NCBI GenBank assembly: GCA_947453195.1
Contig: CANGFO010000002.1
Location: forward strand, 1-64,000
Direction of reading: 5' to 3'
Source: Flavobacteriaceae bacterium
GTDB lineage: Bacteria; Bacteroidota; Bacteroidia; Flavobacteriales; Flavobacteriaceae
DNA: 64,000 nt
The stretch's first letter is position 1, and the number at the start of each line of letters is the position of its first letter. The notes under the pieces were generated by a model that saw only the letters and a program-made list of their open reading frames with translations, made no database searches and had not been told where the DNA came from. A program made the translations under genes and the position numbers. Shown here in pieces: positions 42,118 through 51,949 of the stretch.

Positions 42118-44022
42118 ATGAAAAAATTATTTTTTATTATCCTAAGCACTATGAGTATAGCAGCATCTGCGCAACAAGTATTATCCCCAGAACTTCTTTG
42201 GAAGTTAGGAAGAGTAACTCCTTTAGGCATTTCTAAAGACGGAAAAATGGTGGTTTATAAAGTGTCCATTCCAAATATGGAAGCCAATAAATCGGACTCT
42301 AAATTTTATACTATTCCTGTAATTGGTGGTAAACCAACAGAAGTTAAAGACACTGCTAACTTGCTTGCTGATAAAAACATTTCGCCAGACGGTAACTATG
42401 TAGTTTCTTCCCAAGAAGTAAAAACAGAAAAAGTTTTAGGAAAAGATTACTATCCAAGTCTTGAAAAATCGGATGTTCAAATTTATAATGGTTTGGATTA
42501 CCGCCATTGGGATACCTGGAATAACGGCACGCACAATCATGTTTTTTATGCCGAAAATAAAAAAGACGCGACTCCAATTGACATTATGAAAGGCGAAAAT
42601 TTTGATGCACCACAAAAACCTTTTGGTGGAGACGAAGATTTTATTTGGTCGCCAGACAGCAAAAGCATCATTTATGTTTGTAAGAAAAAGGAAGGAACGG
42701 CTTATGCTATTTCTACGAATACCAATTTGTATGAATATAATTTAGAAACTAAATCAACTACAAATTTAACCGAAAGCAATTTGGGTTACGATACGAATCC
42801 AACATTTTCACCAACCGGGAATTTATCTTGGTTACAAATGAAACGCGACGGATATGAAGCGGATAAAAATGATATTATCGTTCGAGTGAATGATAAATTC
42901 TATCAAAATCTTACCGCTTCTTATGACGGAACTGTAGAAAGTTTTAAATGGAGCAAAGACGGTAAAAAAGTATATTTTATTTCTCCGGTTGATGGAACGC
43001 TGCAATTATTTGAAGTGAATTTCCCGGGGATGAATAAAATTGCAATTACCGTGAAACAAATTACTTCGGGCGATTTTGATGTACATGATATTGTTGACAT
43101 CACAGGAGATACAGCTATTTTGACAAGAACAGATATGAACCATGCTTCGGAAATTTATTCTTTTAATTTGAAGAAAAATACTTGGATGCAATTAACCAAA
43201 GTAAATTCTGAAACGTATGCTTCGCTTTCATTACCAAAATACGAAAGAAGATATGTAACCACTACCGATGGTAAAAAAATGTTGGTTTGGGTAATTTTAC
43301 CTCCAAATTTTGATGCAACAAAAAAATACCCAGCGTTATTATATTGCCAAGGTGGACCCCAAAGTCCGTTAACGCAGTTTTATTCGTTCCGTTGGAATTT
43401 TTCTTTAATGGCTTCTCAAGGGTATATTGTAGTGGCGCCAAACCGTCGTGGTATGTATGGTCACGGACAAGAATGGAACGAGCAAATCTCTAAAGATTGG
43501 GGTGGTCAAGTAATGGACGATTACCTATCTGCGATTGATGATGTTGCTAAAGAAAGTTATGTAGATAAAAATCGTTTAGGTTGCGTTGGAGCCAGTTATG
43601 GCGGGTATTCAGTGTTTTATTTGGCGGGAATTCACAACAACCGTTTCAAAACCTTTATCGCTCACGATGGGGTTTTCAATACACAAAGTATGTTTGGAAC
43701 TACCGAAGAAGTTTTCTTTAACAACTGGGATTTTGGTGGTGCGTATTGGGAAAAAGATAACGCTATTGCTCAAAAAACTTATACAAAATTCAACCCAATT
43801 AATTTCGTAGACAAATGGAATACACCCATTTTAATTTACCAAGGCGGAACTGATTTTCGTGTTCCAATTGGGCAAGCACAAGAAGCTTTTCAAGCGGCAC
43901 AATTACGAGGTATAAAAAGTAAATTGGTATATTTTCCTGAGGAAAACCACTGGGTGCTTAAACCACAAAATGCGATGGTTTGGCAAAGTGAGTTTTACAA
44001 ATGGTTGAAAGAAACATTGTAG
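42118..44022 (+). CDS. S9 family prolyl oligopeptidase-type serine peptidase
   Basis: The 634-residue protein starts with a signal peptide (residues 1-18, ending ASAQ). A beta-propeller (about 30-370) of repeated ISPDG/WSPDSK units precedes the alpha/beta-hydrolase domain. The triad is S493 (GASYGGYS), D579 (GGTDFRVP) and H611 (ENHWVLKP). It is a periplasmic peptidase that likely releases dipeptides or single residues from short peptides, as in DPP-type S9 enzymes; the exact specificity is unknown. Terminator and opposite-strand dxs follow. Confidence 0.94.
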   Translation: MKKLFFIILSTMSIAASAQQVLSPELLWKLGRVTPLGISKDGKMVVYKVSIPNMEANKSDSKFYTIPVIGGKPTEVKDTANLLADKNISPDGNYVVSSQEVKTEKVLGKDYYPSLEKSDVQIYNGLDYRHWDTWNNGTHNHVFYAENKKDATPIDIMKGENFDAPQKPFGGDEDFIWSPDSKSIIYVCKKKEGTAYAISTNTNLYEYNLETKSTTNLTESNLGYDTNPTFSPTGNLSWLQMKRDGYEADKNDIIVRVNDKFYQNLTASYDGTVESFKWSKDGKKVYFISPVDGTLQLFEVNFPGMNKIAITVKQITSGDFDVHDIVDITGDTAILTRTDMNHASEIYSFNLKKNTWMQLTKVNSETYASLSLPKYERRYVTTTDGKKMLVWVILPPNFDATKKYPALLYCQGGPQSPLTQFYSFRWNFSLMASQGYIVVAPNRRGMYGHGQEWNEQISKDWGGQVMDDYLSAIDDVAKESYVDKNRLGCVGASYGGYSVFYLAGIHNNRFKTFIAHDGVFNTQSMFGTTEEVFFNNWDFGGAYWEKDNAIAQKTYTKFNPINFVDKWNTPILIYQGGTDFRVPIGQAQEAFQAAQLRGIKSKLVYFPEENHWVLKPQNAMVWQSEFYKWLKETL

Positions 44023-44025
44023 AAT

Positions 44026-44055
44026 AAAAAACCCTCCATTTGGAGGGTTTTTTTA
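44026..44055. terminator. Bidirectional terminator between the S9 peptidase gene and dxs
   Basis: A6-CCCTCCA pairs with TGGAGGG-T7 around TT, a 13-bp stem directly before the dxs stop at 44058. Confidence 0.88.
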
Positions 44056-44057
44056 TA

Positions 44058-45833
44058 TTAATTTGAGAGCAGTTGCACGAGGCTATTGGTATCGATGCCG
44101 CAAATTTTTTGAAGCTCTTCTAGGGTGCCGTGTTCTATAAATACATCGGGAACGCCAAGCGTTTGAATTTTATTGGTATACTTATTTTGAGCAGCAAATT
44201 CAATTATGGCACTTCCAAAGCCGCCTTTTATAGCGCCATCTTCAAGAGTAATAATAGTTTCAAAAGAAGTAAAAATTTCATGTAAGAGACTTTCGTCTAA
44301 TGGTTTTACAAATCCAAAATCATAATGAGCAGCAGTAGCATTTGAAATTTTTTGCAAAGCCAAAGTCACATTATTTCCTATAAAACCAGTTGATAAAACG
44401 GCCGTTTTAGAACCACTTTTCAGTAAATGAGCTTTCCCTATTTCTATTTTTTCAAATGGCTTTTTCAAAATTTGAACTTCCGAATTTGGATATTTTCCTC
44501 GGCCACGAGGATAACGAATGGCAATTGGATGATCTAATCCTAACGACGCGGTATAAAGAATATTTCTTAAATCGATTTCATCTTTAGGAGCATAAATAAT
44601 TAGATTCGGGATACATCGTAAATAAGCCAAATCAAAAACGCCATGGTGCGTTGCTCCATCTTCTCCAACCAATCCGGCTCGGTCTAAACAAAAAATTACG
44701 GGTAAATTTTGTAGCGCTACATCGTGAATCACCTGATCGTAGGCGCGTTGTAAAAAGGTAGAATAGATAGTACAAAAAACTACCATTCCTTGGGTTGCCA
44801 TTCCTGCAGAAAGTGTCACCGCATGTTGCTCGGCAATTCCCACATCAAAAGCTCTTTCAGGAAAGGCATCCATCATGTATTTTAACGAACTTCCACTTGG
44901 CATGGCCGGTGTGATTCCAATTATTTTTTCATTGGTTTGAGCCAAATCTAATAAAGTCCAGCCAAAAACATCTTGAAATTTTAAGGGTAAATTTTCTTCC
45001 GATTTGGGATGGATGTCCCCCGTTTTTTTGTCAAATTTTCCGGGAGCGTGATATTTTACTTGGTCTTCTTCTGCTTGTTGTAACCCTTTACCTTTGGTAG
45101 TTATGATGTGAAGAAACTTTGGACCTTTTACTTTTTTTAACCGTTCTAATTCCGAAATTAATTTGGGTAAATCATGTCCGTCTATTGGACCCGAATAATC
45201 AAAATTTAATGACTTAATCATGTTATTTTGCTTCGGATTTTTTCCTTCCTTAACCGAAGTCAAATACTGTTTTAAGGCACCCACACTCGGGTCAATTCCT
45301 ATGGCATTATCATTCAAAATAACCAATAAATTGGCATCGGTAACTCCGGCATGATTTAAGCCCTCAAAGGCCATTCCGCTTGCTATGGAAGCATCTCCAA
45401 TTACAGCAATATGGTGTTTGTTTTCGCCTTTAAGTTGAGAGGCAATTGCCATTCCAAGTGCCGCCGAAATAGAAGTAGAGGAGTGGCCCACACCAAAAGT
45501 ATCGTAATTACTTTCGCTGCGTTTTGGAAATCCTGAAATACCACCAAGTTGTCTGTTGGTATGAAATTTATCTTTTCTTTCGGTTAGAATTTTATGCCCA
45601 TACGCTTGGTGTCCCACATCCCAAACCAATAAATCTTCGGGGGTATAGAATACATAATGCAAGGCAATAGTTAATTCTACCACACCTAAACTTGCGCCCA
45701 AATGTCCTTCTTTTACAGCAACAACATCAATAATAAAATCACGCAATTCTTTTGCCAATTGAGGCAATTGCGTGGTTTCCAATTTTCGTAAATCGGTTGG
45801 GTTGTTAATGTGTTGGAGTAATTTATCAGACAT
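44058..45833 (-). CDS. dxs: 1-Deoxy-D-xylulose-5-phosphate synthase
   Basis: DXS makes 1-deoxyxylulose 5-phosphate from pyruvate and glyceraldehyde 3-phosphate, the first step of the MEP isoprenoid pathway and a PdxA-pathway precursor. The protein has the ThDP motif GDASIASGMAFEGLNHAG followed by N, HLGASLGVVELTIALHYVF and SGFPKRSESNYDTFGVGHSSTSISAALGMA. I set the start at 45833 (MSDKLLQ); the frame extends five codons upstream to 45848, but that would overlap the divergent tadA region and its promoter. The -7 element TACATTTG lies just before the start. Confidence 0.94.
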   Translation of the reverse strand: MSDKLLQHINNPTDLRKLETTQLPQLAKELRDFIIDVVAVKEGHLGASLGVVELTIALHYVFYTPEDLLVWDVGHQAYGHKILTERKDKFHTNRQLGGISGFPKRSESNYDTFGVGHSSTSISAALGMAIASQLKGENKHHIAVIGDASIASGMAFEGLNHAGVTDANLLVILNDNAIGIDPSVGALKQYLTSVKEGKNPKQNNMIKSLNFDYSGPIDGHDLPKLISELERLKKVKGPKFLHIITTKGKGLQQAEEDQVKYHAPGKFDKKTGDIHPKSEENLPLKFQDVFGWTLLDLAQTNEKIIGITPAMPSGSSLKYMMDAFPERAFDVGIAEQHAVTLSAGMATQGMVVFCTIYSTFLQRAYDQVIHDVALQNLPVIFCLDRAGLVGEDGATHHGVFDLAYLRCIPNLIIYAPKDEIDLRNILYTASLGLDHPIAIRYPRGRGKYPNSEVQILKKPFEKIEIGKAHLLKSGSKTAVLSTGFIGNNVTLALQKISNATAAHYDFGFVKPLDESLLHEIFTSFETIITLEDGAIKGGFGSAIIEFAAQNKYTNKIQTLGVPDVFIEHGTLEELQKICGIDTNSLVQLLSN

Positions 45834-45837
45834 GTAG

Positions 45838-45845
45838 CAAATGTA
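45838..45845 (-). promoter_or_regulatory. -7 element of dxs, close to its start codon
   Basis: On the minus strand TACATTTG matches TANNTTTG exactly and ends only four bases before the ATG at 45833. A transcript from here would have almost no leader. No -33 box was found. Confidence 0.45.
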
Positions 45846-45858
45846 CAAATTGAATTCT

Positions 45859-45866
45859 TATTTTTG
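45859..45866 (+). promoter_or_regulatory. -7 element of tadA, close to its start codon
   Basis: TATTTTTG matches TANNTTTG exactly and ends four bases before the ATG at 45871, again implying a nearly leaderless transcript. No -33 box was found. Confidence 0.45.
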
Positions 45867-45870
45867 TGGA

Positions 45871-46314
45871 ATGGAAAACATTTTCACCGACGAATACTTC
45901 ATGAAAAAAGCTTTGAACGAAGCAGAAATTGCTTTTGAAAAAGGTGAAATTCCGGTTGGCGCTGTAATTGTGGTGGCCAATAAAGTTATTGCTCGAAGCC
46001 ATAATTTAACCGAATTATTAAATGATGTTACTGCTCATGCCGAAATTCAATCGATAACTGCAGCGGCTAATTATTTAGGAGGAAAATATTTAAAAGACTG
46101 TACTTTGTATGTAACTCTTGAGCCTTGCCAAATGTGTGCCGGAGCACTTTATTGGAGTCAGATTTCTAAAATAGTTTTTGGCGCTCGCGATGAACAACGC
46201 GGATACATTACAATGGGAACGACTTTGCATCCTAAAACAATTGTAACTCATGGGGTATTGGCAGCGGAATGTGCAGAGTTAATGACTCGTTTTTTTGCCA
46301 AAAAAAGATCCTAA
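45871..46314 (+). CDS. tadA: tRNA-specific adenosine deaminase TadA
   Basis: TadA converts A34 to inosine in tRNA-Arg(ACG). The zinc motif is HAE (in DVTAHAEIQSI) with PCQMC (in TLEPCQMCAGALYWSQI), and the C-terminal MGTTLHPKT and LMTRFFAKKR segments fit the family. I set the start at 45871 (MENIFTDEYFMKKAL), giving 147 residues; the frame opens at 45841, but that start would overlap the dxs promoter, and MENIF fits family N-termini better. It is divergent from dxs and convergent with rpoN, whose stop lies 3 bases after this stop. Confidence 0.92.
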   Translation: MENIFTDEYFMKKALNEAEIAFEKGEIPVGAVIVVANKVIARSHNLTELLNDVTAHAEIQSITAAANYLGGKYLKDCTLYVTLEPCQMCAGALYWSQISKIVFGARDEQRGYITMGTTLHPKTIVTHGVLAAECAELMTRFFAKKRS

Positions 46315-46317
46315 ATC

Positions 46318-47781
46318 TTATATTTTTTTACGCATTCTAGCCACTGGAATATCCAGTTGCTCACGGTATTTTGCAATGGTTCTTCTTGCAATAGGGTACC
46401 CTTTTTCTTTTAAAATTTCGGCCAATTGATCATCGGGAAGGGGCTTGTGTTTGTCTTCTTCTTCGATAACATTTTGCAGTATTTTTTTTATTTCTAAAGT
46501 AGAAACATCTTCCCCCTGATCATTTTTCATGGCTTCAGAGAAAAATTCTTTAATTAGTTTTGTGCCATACGGGGTATCTACATATTTGCTATTTGCCACC
46601 CTAGAAACGGTAGAAATATCTAATCCAACCATGTCGGCAATGTCTTTAAGAATCATTGGTTTTAAACTGGTTTCTTCACCGTCTAAAAAGTATTCTTGCT
46701 GAAAATGCATTATGGCATTCATGGTTACAAATAGGGTTTCTTGGCGTTGTTTTATTGCGTCAATAAACCATTTGGCCGAATCTAATTTTTGTTTGATAAA
46801 CTGCACAGCTTCCTTTTGAGAATTCGACTTATCGCGCGATTCTTTATAGGTTTGCATCATCTCTTGATAGTCTTTTGAGACGTGAAGCGAAGGTGCATTT
46901 CTTCCGTTAAGAGTAAGTTCTAATTCGCCATCATTAATTCGGATAGCAAAATCGGGAACAATGTTTTCGGTAATTTTATTATTTCCGGTAAATGAACCCC
47001 CCGGTTTGGGGTTTAACTTTTCAATTTCGTGGATAGTCTTTTTTAATTGCTCTTGCGAGATGCCATATTTTTGAAGCAATTTATCATAATGTTTTTTGGT
47101 AAATGCTTCAAATTGGTTTTCAATAATATCCATGGCCAAGGCAATGTCTTGATTTGGCGTTTTATGTTTTAATTGTAATAACAAACACTCTTGCAAGTCG
47201 CGAGCACCAACTCCAGAAGGCTCTAGTTCGTGGATGACATGCAGCATGCGCTCCACATTTTTTTCATCGGTATAAATACCTTGAGTAAAGGCCATATCAT
47301 CTACAATATCTTGAACTGTTCTACGGATGTAGCCCATGTCGTCGATACTTCCCACCAAAAATTCGGCAATTTCACGATCGGAATCGTCAAGAATGAAGGT
47401 GTTTAATTGGTTGATTAAATCTTGATGGAAACTAACAGGTGAGGCAAACGGATTTTCTCTTTCTTCTTCCTCGCTATAATTGTTGGCTTGTAATTTATAG
47501 TCGGGGGTTTCATCGTTGCTTAAGTATTCATCAATATTGATGTCGTCTGTTTCAATGTTATCGCTGCCGTCATAATCATCATAATCCTCATTGTCAAACT
47601 CGTCTTTCTCATAAAGATCATCTTCTTCTTCTTTACCAGATTCTAAAGCAGGATTTTCATTCATCTCTTCAAGCAATCGTTGTTCAAATGCCAATGTAGG
47701 CAACTGAATTAACTTCATCAACTGGATTTGTTGTGGAGATAATTTTTGAGATAACTTAAATTGTAAATTTTGCTTTAGCAT
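46318..47781 (-). CDS. rpoN: RNA polymerase sigma-54 factor
   Basis: The 487-residue protein has the Gln/Leu-rich region I (LKQNLQFKLSQKLSPQQIQLMKLIQLP), an acidic region II (about residues 45-105) and the core- and DNA-binding region III. The RpoN box near the C-terminus reads ARRTIAKYREQLDIP, one substitution from the canonical ARRTVAKYRE. Sigma-54 needs an enhancer-binding activator; none is visible here. It follows asnS on the minus strand with a 74-base gap, and is the only alternative sigma factor in the window. Confidence 0.96.
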   Translation of the reverse strand: MLKQNLQFKLSQKLSPQQIQLMKLIQLPTLAFEQRLLEEMNENPALESGKEEEDDLYEKDEFDNEDYDDYDGSDNIETDDINIDEYLSNDETPDYKLQANNYSEEEERENPFASPVSFHQDLINQLNTFILDDSDREIAEFLVGSIDDMGYIRRTVQDIVDDMAFTQGIYTDEKNVERMLHVIHELEPSGVGARDLQECLLLQLKHKTPNQDIALAMDIIENQFEAFTKKHYDKLLQKYGISQEQLKKTIHEIEKLNPKPGGSFTGNNKITENIVPDFAIRINDGELELTLNGRNAPSLHVSKDYQEMMQTYKESRDKSNSQKEAVQFIKQKLDSAKWFIDAIKQRQETLFVTMNAIMHFQQEYFLDGEETSLKPMILKDIADMVGLDISTVSRVANSKYVDTPYGTKLIKEFFSEAMKNDQGEDVSTLEIKKILQNVIEEEDKHKPLPDDQLAEILKEKGYPIARRTIAKYREQLDIPVARMRKKI

Positions 47782-47855
47782 TTTTTTTGTTTACTAGTTT
47801 AAAGATTGAAGTTTCAAATTACCGAACTGACAACCACTTGAAAACTTAAACAATT

Positions 47856-49292
47856 TTAAAATTCTGCGTTCTGTGGTGTTCTTGGAAACGGAATTACATC
47901 TCTAATATTAGTCATTCCGGTTACAAATAATACCAAGCGCTCAAATCCTAATCCGAAACCGGAGTGAACCGCCGAACCAAATCTTCTCGTGTCTAAATAC
48001 CACCAAAGTTCTTCTTCTTCAATTCCTAGTACTTTCATTTTTTCAACCAGCACATCGTAACGCTCTTCTCTTTGAGATCCACCTACAATTTCACCAATTC
48101 CTGGGAAAAGGATATCCATAGCGCGAACGGTTTTTCCGTCTTCGTTTAAACGCATGTAAAAAGCTTTAATATTTGCCGGATAATCAAATAAGATTACAGG
48201 ACATTTAAAGTGTTTTTCAACTAAATAGCGCTCGTGTTCACTTTGTAAATCGGCACCCCATTCGTTGATAATATAGTTGAATTTTTTCTTTTTATTTGGA
48301 GTACATTCTCTTAAAATGTCAATCGCTTCAGTATAAGAAACGCGTTTGAAATTATTTTCTAATACGAAATTTAATTTTTCAAGCAAGGCCATTTCACTTC
48401 GTTCTGCTTGAGGTTTTGATTTTTCTTCGTCTAATAAACGACCCTCCAAAAATTTCAAATCGTCTTGGCATTTATCCATGGTGTATTTAATAACATATTG
48501 GATAAAATCTTCTGCCAAATCCATATTATCATTTAAATCATTAAAAGCAACTTCAGGTTCAATCATCCAAAATTCAGCTAAGTGACGCGAAGTATTCGAG
48601 TTTTCTGCACGAAAAGTTGGCCCAAAAGTATAAACTTGACCTAATGCCATAGCATAAGTTTCTGCTTCCAATTGTCCAGAGACCGTTAAGTTGGTTTCTT
48701 TACCAAAGAAATCTTCTTTATAGTTTACTTTTCCGTCTTCGGTTCTTGGCGTTCCGTCAAATGGTAAAGCGGTTACTTTAAACATTTCTCCGGCACCTTC
48801 AGCATCCGATCCAGTGATGATTGGCGTATTTACATACACAAATCCTTTTTCTTGAAAGTAATTATGCACGGCAAATGATAATACCGAACGCACTCTCATG
48901 ATGGCTCCAAACATGTTGGTACGCACACGTAAATGCGCATTTTCACGTAGAAAATCCAAACTTGGTTTGTTTTTTGGCTGAATTGGAAATTTCTCTGCAT
49001 CGCAATCTCCCAAGATTTCAAGTCTAGAAACCTGAATCTCATATTTTTGACCAGCACCTTTGCTTTCAACCAATTCACCAGTTACAGAAACTGCAGCACC
49101 TGTGGTAATTCTTTTTAGAATTTCTTCTGAAGTGTTTTCAAAGTCAACTACACATTGAATATTATGAAGGGTTGACCCATCATTTAAAGCTATAAATTGA
49201 TTGTTTCTAAAAGCCCTAACCCAACCTTTGGCATTTACTTCTTGTAGCGTTTTAGCGCTGTTTAATAAGTCTTTTACTTTTGTGCTTTTCAT
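47856..49292 (-). CDS. asnS: Asparagine-tRNA ligase
   Basis: This class II synthetase charges tRNA-Asn. The 478-residue protein has an N-terminal OB-fold anticodon-binding domain (residues about 1-110). The class II motifs are [21 protein letters not shown] (motif 1 region), [21 protein letters not shown] (motif 2) and [29 protein letters not shown] (motif 3). AsnS rather than AspS is indicated by the [10 protein letters not shown] variant. The -7 element TATATTTG is at 49325-49332 on the minus strand. rpoN lies downstream. Confidence 0.97.
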   Translation of the reverse strand: MKSTKVKDLLNSAKTLQEVNAKGWVRAFRNNQFIALNDGSTLHNIQCVVDFENTSEEILKRITTGAAVSVTGELVESKGAGQKYEIQVSRLEILGDCDAEKFPIQPKNKPSLDFLRENAHLRVRTNMFGAIMRVRSVLSFAVHNYFQEKGFVYVNTPIITGSDAEGAGEMFKVTALPFDGTPRTEDGKVNYKEDFFGKETNLTVSGQLEAETYAMALGQVYTFGPTFRAENSNTSRHLAEFWMIEPEVAFNDLNDNMDLAEDFIQYVIKYTMDKCQDDLKFLEGRLLDEEKSKPQAERSEMALLEKLNFVLENNFKRVSYTEAIDILRECTPNKKKKFNYIINEWGADLQSEHERYLVEKHFKCPVILFDYPANIKAFYMRLNEDGKTVRAMDILFPGIGEIVGGSQREERYDVLVEKMKVLGIEEEELWWYLDTRRFGSAVHSGFGLGFERLVLFVTGMTNIRDVIPFPRTPQNAEF

Positions 49293-49324
49293 CTTAAATT
49301 TTTTAGAGAATACGATTCGTATTA

Positions 49325-49332
49325 CAAATATA
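49325..49332 (-). promoter_or_regulatory. -7 element of asnS
   Basis: On the minus strand TATATTTG matches TANNTTTG exactly, 32 bases before the asnS start. No clear -33 box, and the stop of the upstream MMPL gene is only 8 bases away. Confidence 0.5.
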
Positions 49333-49339
49333 AATTATT

Positions 49340-51763
49340 TTATTTTTCTTGAATTTCCTCAACTTCATCCTCGTCTTCGTCTTGTGATCTAAGGATGTTT
49401 ATTATGGGTTCTTCAATTATATCTTTCTTTCCGCTCCATTTTTCGGTTGTTAATACTAACGCTGGTAATACCAATAAATTGGCAAACATAGCAAAAGTAA
49501 GGGTAACCGATATTAATCCGCCAAGTGCTATGGTTCCGCTAAAGCTAGACAATGTGAATATAGCAAATCCGAAGATTAAAACCATAGAGGTATAAAAGGT
49601 ACTTACGCCCGTTTCGTGCAACGCACTGATTACTGATTTTTTAATTTTCCCTTCGTTTCGTAGTAAGTCATGACGGTATTTAGCCATAAATTGGATGGCA
49701 TTATCTACCGAAATTCCGAAGGCAATACTAAATACTAAAATAGTAGATGGTTTTAACGGAATTCCGAAATAACCCATTAAGCCTGATGTAATACACAACG
49801 GCAATATGTTGGTAACCACCGATGCAAAAATCATTTTCCAAGATCGAAACATGTAGGCCATTAATCCTGCAATAAGTAATATTGCAAAAATTAGGGATTC
49901 GATAAGATTTTCAACCAAATAAGTTGTTCCTTTTTGAAAAACTAAAGCCTTTCCTGTAAGTGTAATGGTATATTTATCAGAAGGGAAAATTTGATCGATT
50001 CTTTTGTGAAGTCGTTTTTCCACTCTTGCCATTTCTTCGGTTCCAATATCTTTCATGAACGTTGTGATTCTGGCATATTGCCCGGTTGAATCTACGTAAC
50101 TTTTCATTAAATTTTCTTTCGAATTTTTAGTGGCATTTTTGGCATAATTCAAGATGAAGGCTTGCTCTTGCGAAGTAGGCAATTCATAATATTCTGGGTT
50201 GCCATTATAAAATGCTTGCTTAGAATATTTCACCAAATTTACAATAGAAACGGGTTTTGACAATTCGGGAATGCTATCAATTGTTTTTTGTAGTTCATCC
50301 ATTTTTCGCATTACAGAAGCTTTCATTACTCCTTTTTTGCGACCGGTATTTATCATTATTTCTAGGGGTTGCACTCCGTTAAATTCTTTTTCAAAGAATA
50401 ATATATCTTTAAAAAACGAGGCTCTTTTTGGCATTTCGCCAATTAAGCTTCCCGAAACTTTCATTTGGGAAACTCCAATTAAACTAAAAATCAATAATAA
50501 GCCATAAATGATATAAATGGTTTTTCGTTTATAGCGAACAATTTTTTCAACCCAGTTTAATAGGGAAGAAAGGTAGTTTTTAGTTAGATGATAAAGATGT
50601 CTTTCTTTAGGCACTGGCATAAAGCTATACACAATAGGCACTACAACCAGCGTTAGTAAATATACCGTGATGACATTTATTGAAGTAACCAATCCAAATT
50701 CATAAAGCAAATCATTTCCGGTAATCATGAAAGTGGCAAATCCAATTGCGGTAGTCATGTTGGTCATTAAAGTAGAAACGCCAATTTTAGAAATTACTCT
50801 TTGTAAAGCTTTGGCTTGATTGCCATGTGTTTTTACTTCTTGTTGGTATTTGTTGATTAGGAAAATACAATTGGTGATCCCAATAACAATAATAAGCGGC
50901 GGAATAATTGCCGTTAAAATGGTAATTTTATAATGAAATAATCCTAAGGTTCCGAAGGACCACATCACCCCAAAAATTAAGATGCAAATCGAAATAAAGG
51001 TGGCGCGAAAAGATCGAAAAAACAAGAAAAATATCAAGGAAGTGATAAACAAGGCGGCTCCAATAAACAGGCCGATTTCTCCTTTCATATTTTCAGTATT
51101 TATCGTTCGAATGTAGGGCATTCCAGAAACTTTCAAATCGATGTTGGTTTCCTTTTCAAATTTGTCAACAGCAGGAACCAAGATCTTTAAAATGAATTTT
51201 TTTCGAATAGGTGAATTCACCACTTTCTTATTCATGTAAATGGCTGCACGAATACTCCCTGATTTTTTATTGAATAAAAGGCCTTCGTAAAAAGGCAAAT
51301 CATTAAATAACTGATTTTTTATTCCGGTTAAATAGGCACTGTTTTTTCCCTGGGCAGGATCTATTAAAGGGACCAATTGAAACTTTTGGTTGATGGTATC
51401 TTTTTCTAATTTTTTTAAATTACTTACAGAAACCACCAATTCAATTTCTTTGTGTGCTTTTAGGTTTTGCACCATTTTATTCCAAGCAGCAAATGCTTTT
51501 GGAGTAAAAAAGGCATCGTCTTTAATTCCGATAACTATAAGATTTCCTTCTTCGCCAAAGGTGTTTAAAAACTGGGTGTATTCTTTATTTGCAGGGTGAT
51601 CTTTCGGCAATAGGTTGGCTTCATTATAGGTCATTCCTACATTTTTCCATTGAAAAGCAAGAAAAACGGTAAGTAAAAATACAACTACTAAAATAGTTAT
51701 CCTATTTCGGAGAACAATTCCAGCAATATATTCCCAAATACCAGCTTTTATTTTCTTTTTCAT
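49340..51763 (-). CDS. MMPL/RND-type exporter (HPN- or SSD-like)
   Basis: This large membrane protein has about twelve transmembrane segments in two halves, each half with a big extracytoplasmic loop after the first helix. The second half has DNAIQFMAKYRHDL, and the GINxxIFL- and SxDN-like motifs are typical of MMPL/sterol-sensing-like RND exporters that move lipids. I prefer the start at 51763 (MKKKIKAGIWEYIAGIV), giving 807 residues; the longer frame from 51811 adds 16 residues of poor quality. The C-terminus is acidic. It is a monocistronic gene after asnS. The substrate, probably a lipid or hopanoid-like molecule, is unknown. Confidence 0.88.
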   Translation of the reverse strand: MKKKIKAGIWEYIAGIVLRNRITILVVVFLLTVFLAFQWKNVGMTYNEANLLPKDHPANKEYTQFLNTFGEEGNLIVIGIKDDAFFTPKAFAAWNKMVQNLKAHKEIELVVSVSNLKKLEKDTINQKFQLVPLIDPAQGKNSAYLTGIKNQLFNDLPFYEGLLFNKKSGSIRAAIYMNKKVVNSPIRKKFILKILVPAVDKFEKETNIDLKVSGMPYIRTINTENMKGEIGLFIGAALFITSLIFFLFFRSFRATFISICILIFGVMWSFGTLGLFHYKITILTAIIPPLIIVIGITNCIFLINKYQQEVKTHGNQAKALQRVISKIGVSTLMTNMTTAIGFATFMITGNDLLYEFGLVTSINVITVYLLTLVVVPIVYSFMPVPKERHLYHLTKNYLSSLLNWVEKIVRYKRKTIYIIYGLLLIFSLIGVSQMKVSGSLIGEMPKRASFFKDILFFEKEFNGVQPLEIMINTGRKKGVMKASVMRKMDELQKTIDSIPELSKPVSIVNLVKYSKQAFYNGNPEYYELPTSQEQAFILNYAKNATKNSKENLMKSYVDSTGQYARITTFMKDIGTEEMARVEKRLHKRIDQIFPSDKYTITLTGKALVFQKGTTYLVENLIESLIFAILLIAGLMAYMFRSWKMIFASVVTNILPLCITSGLMGYFGIPLKPSTILVFSIAFGISVDNAIQFMAKYRHDLLRNEGKIKKSVISALHETGVSTFYTSMVLIFGFAIFTLSSFSGTIALGGLISVTLTFAMFANLLVLPALVLTTEKWSGKKDIIEEPIINILRSQDEDEDEVEEIQEK

Positions 51764-51949
51764 GAGCAAAATTAAACGGCAACAAAGGTAATTAAATAGC
51801 CTGAATTGCAAAGTGCTAAACGCAAAACTTTTCCCAAAATTTAAGTATTAAAAATCCTGTTATTTTTACATTAATTAAAATGAAAATTATTTTTTTTTAA
51901 CTTTGTTTTTACCATATTTGTATCACTACAAAACGTAAGAAATTTTCAA

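Noticed and set aside
51764..51811. Sixteen-codon N-terminal extension of the MMPL exporter
   Set aside because: The segment (MQFRLFNYLCCRLILL) is not typical; MKKKIKAG at 51763 directly precedes the first membrane helix and is the better start.
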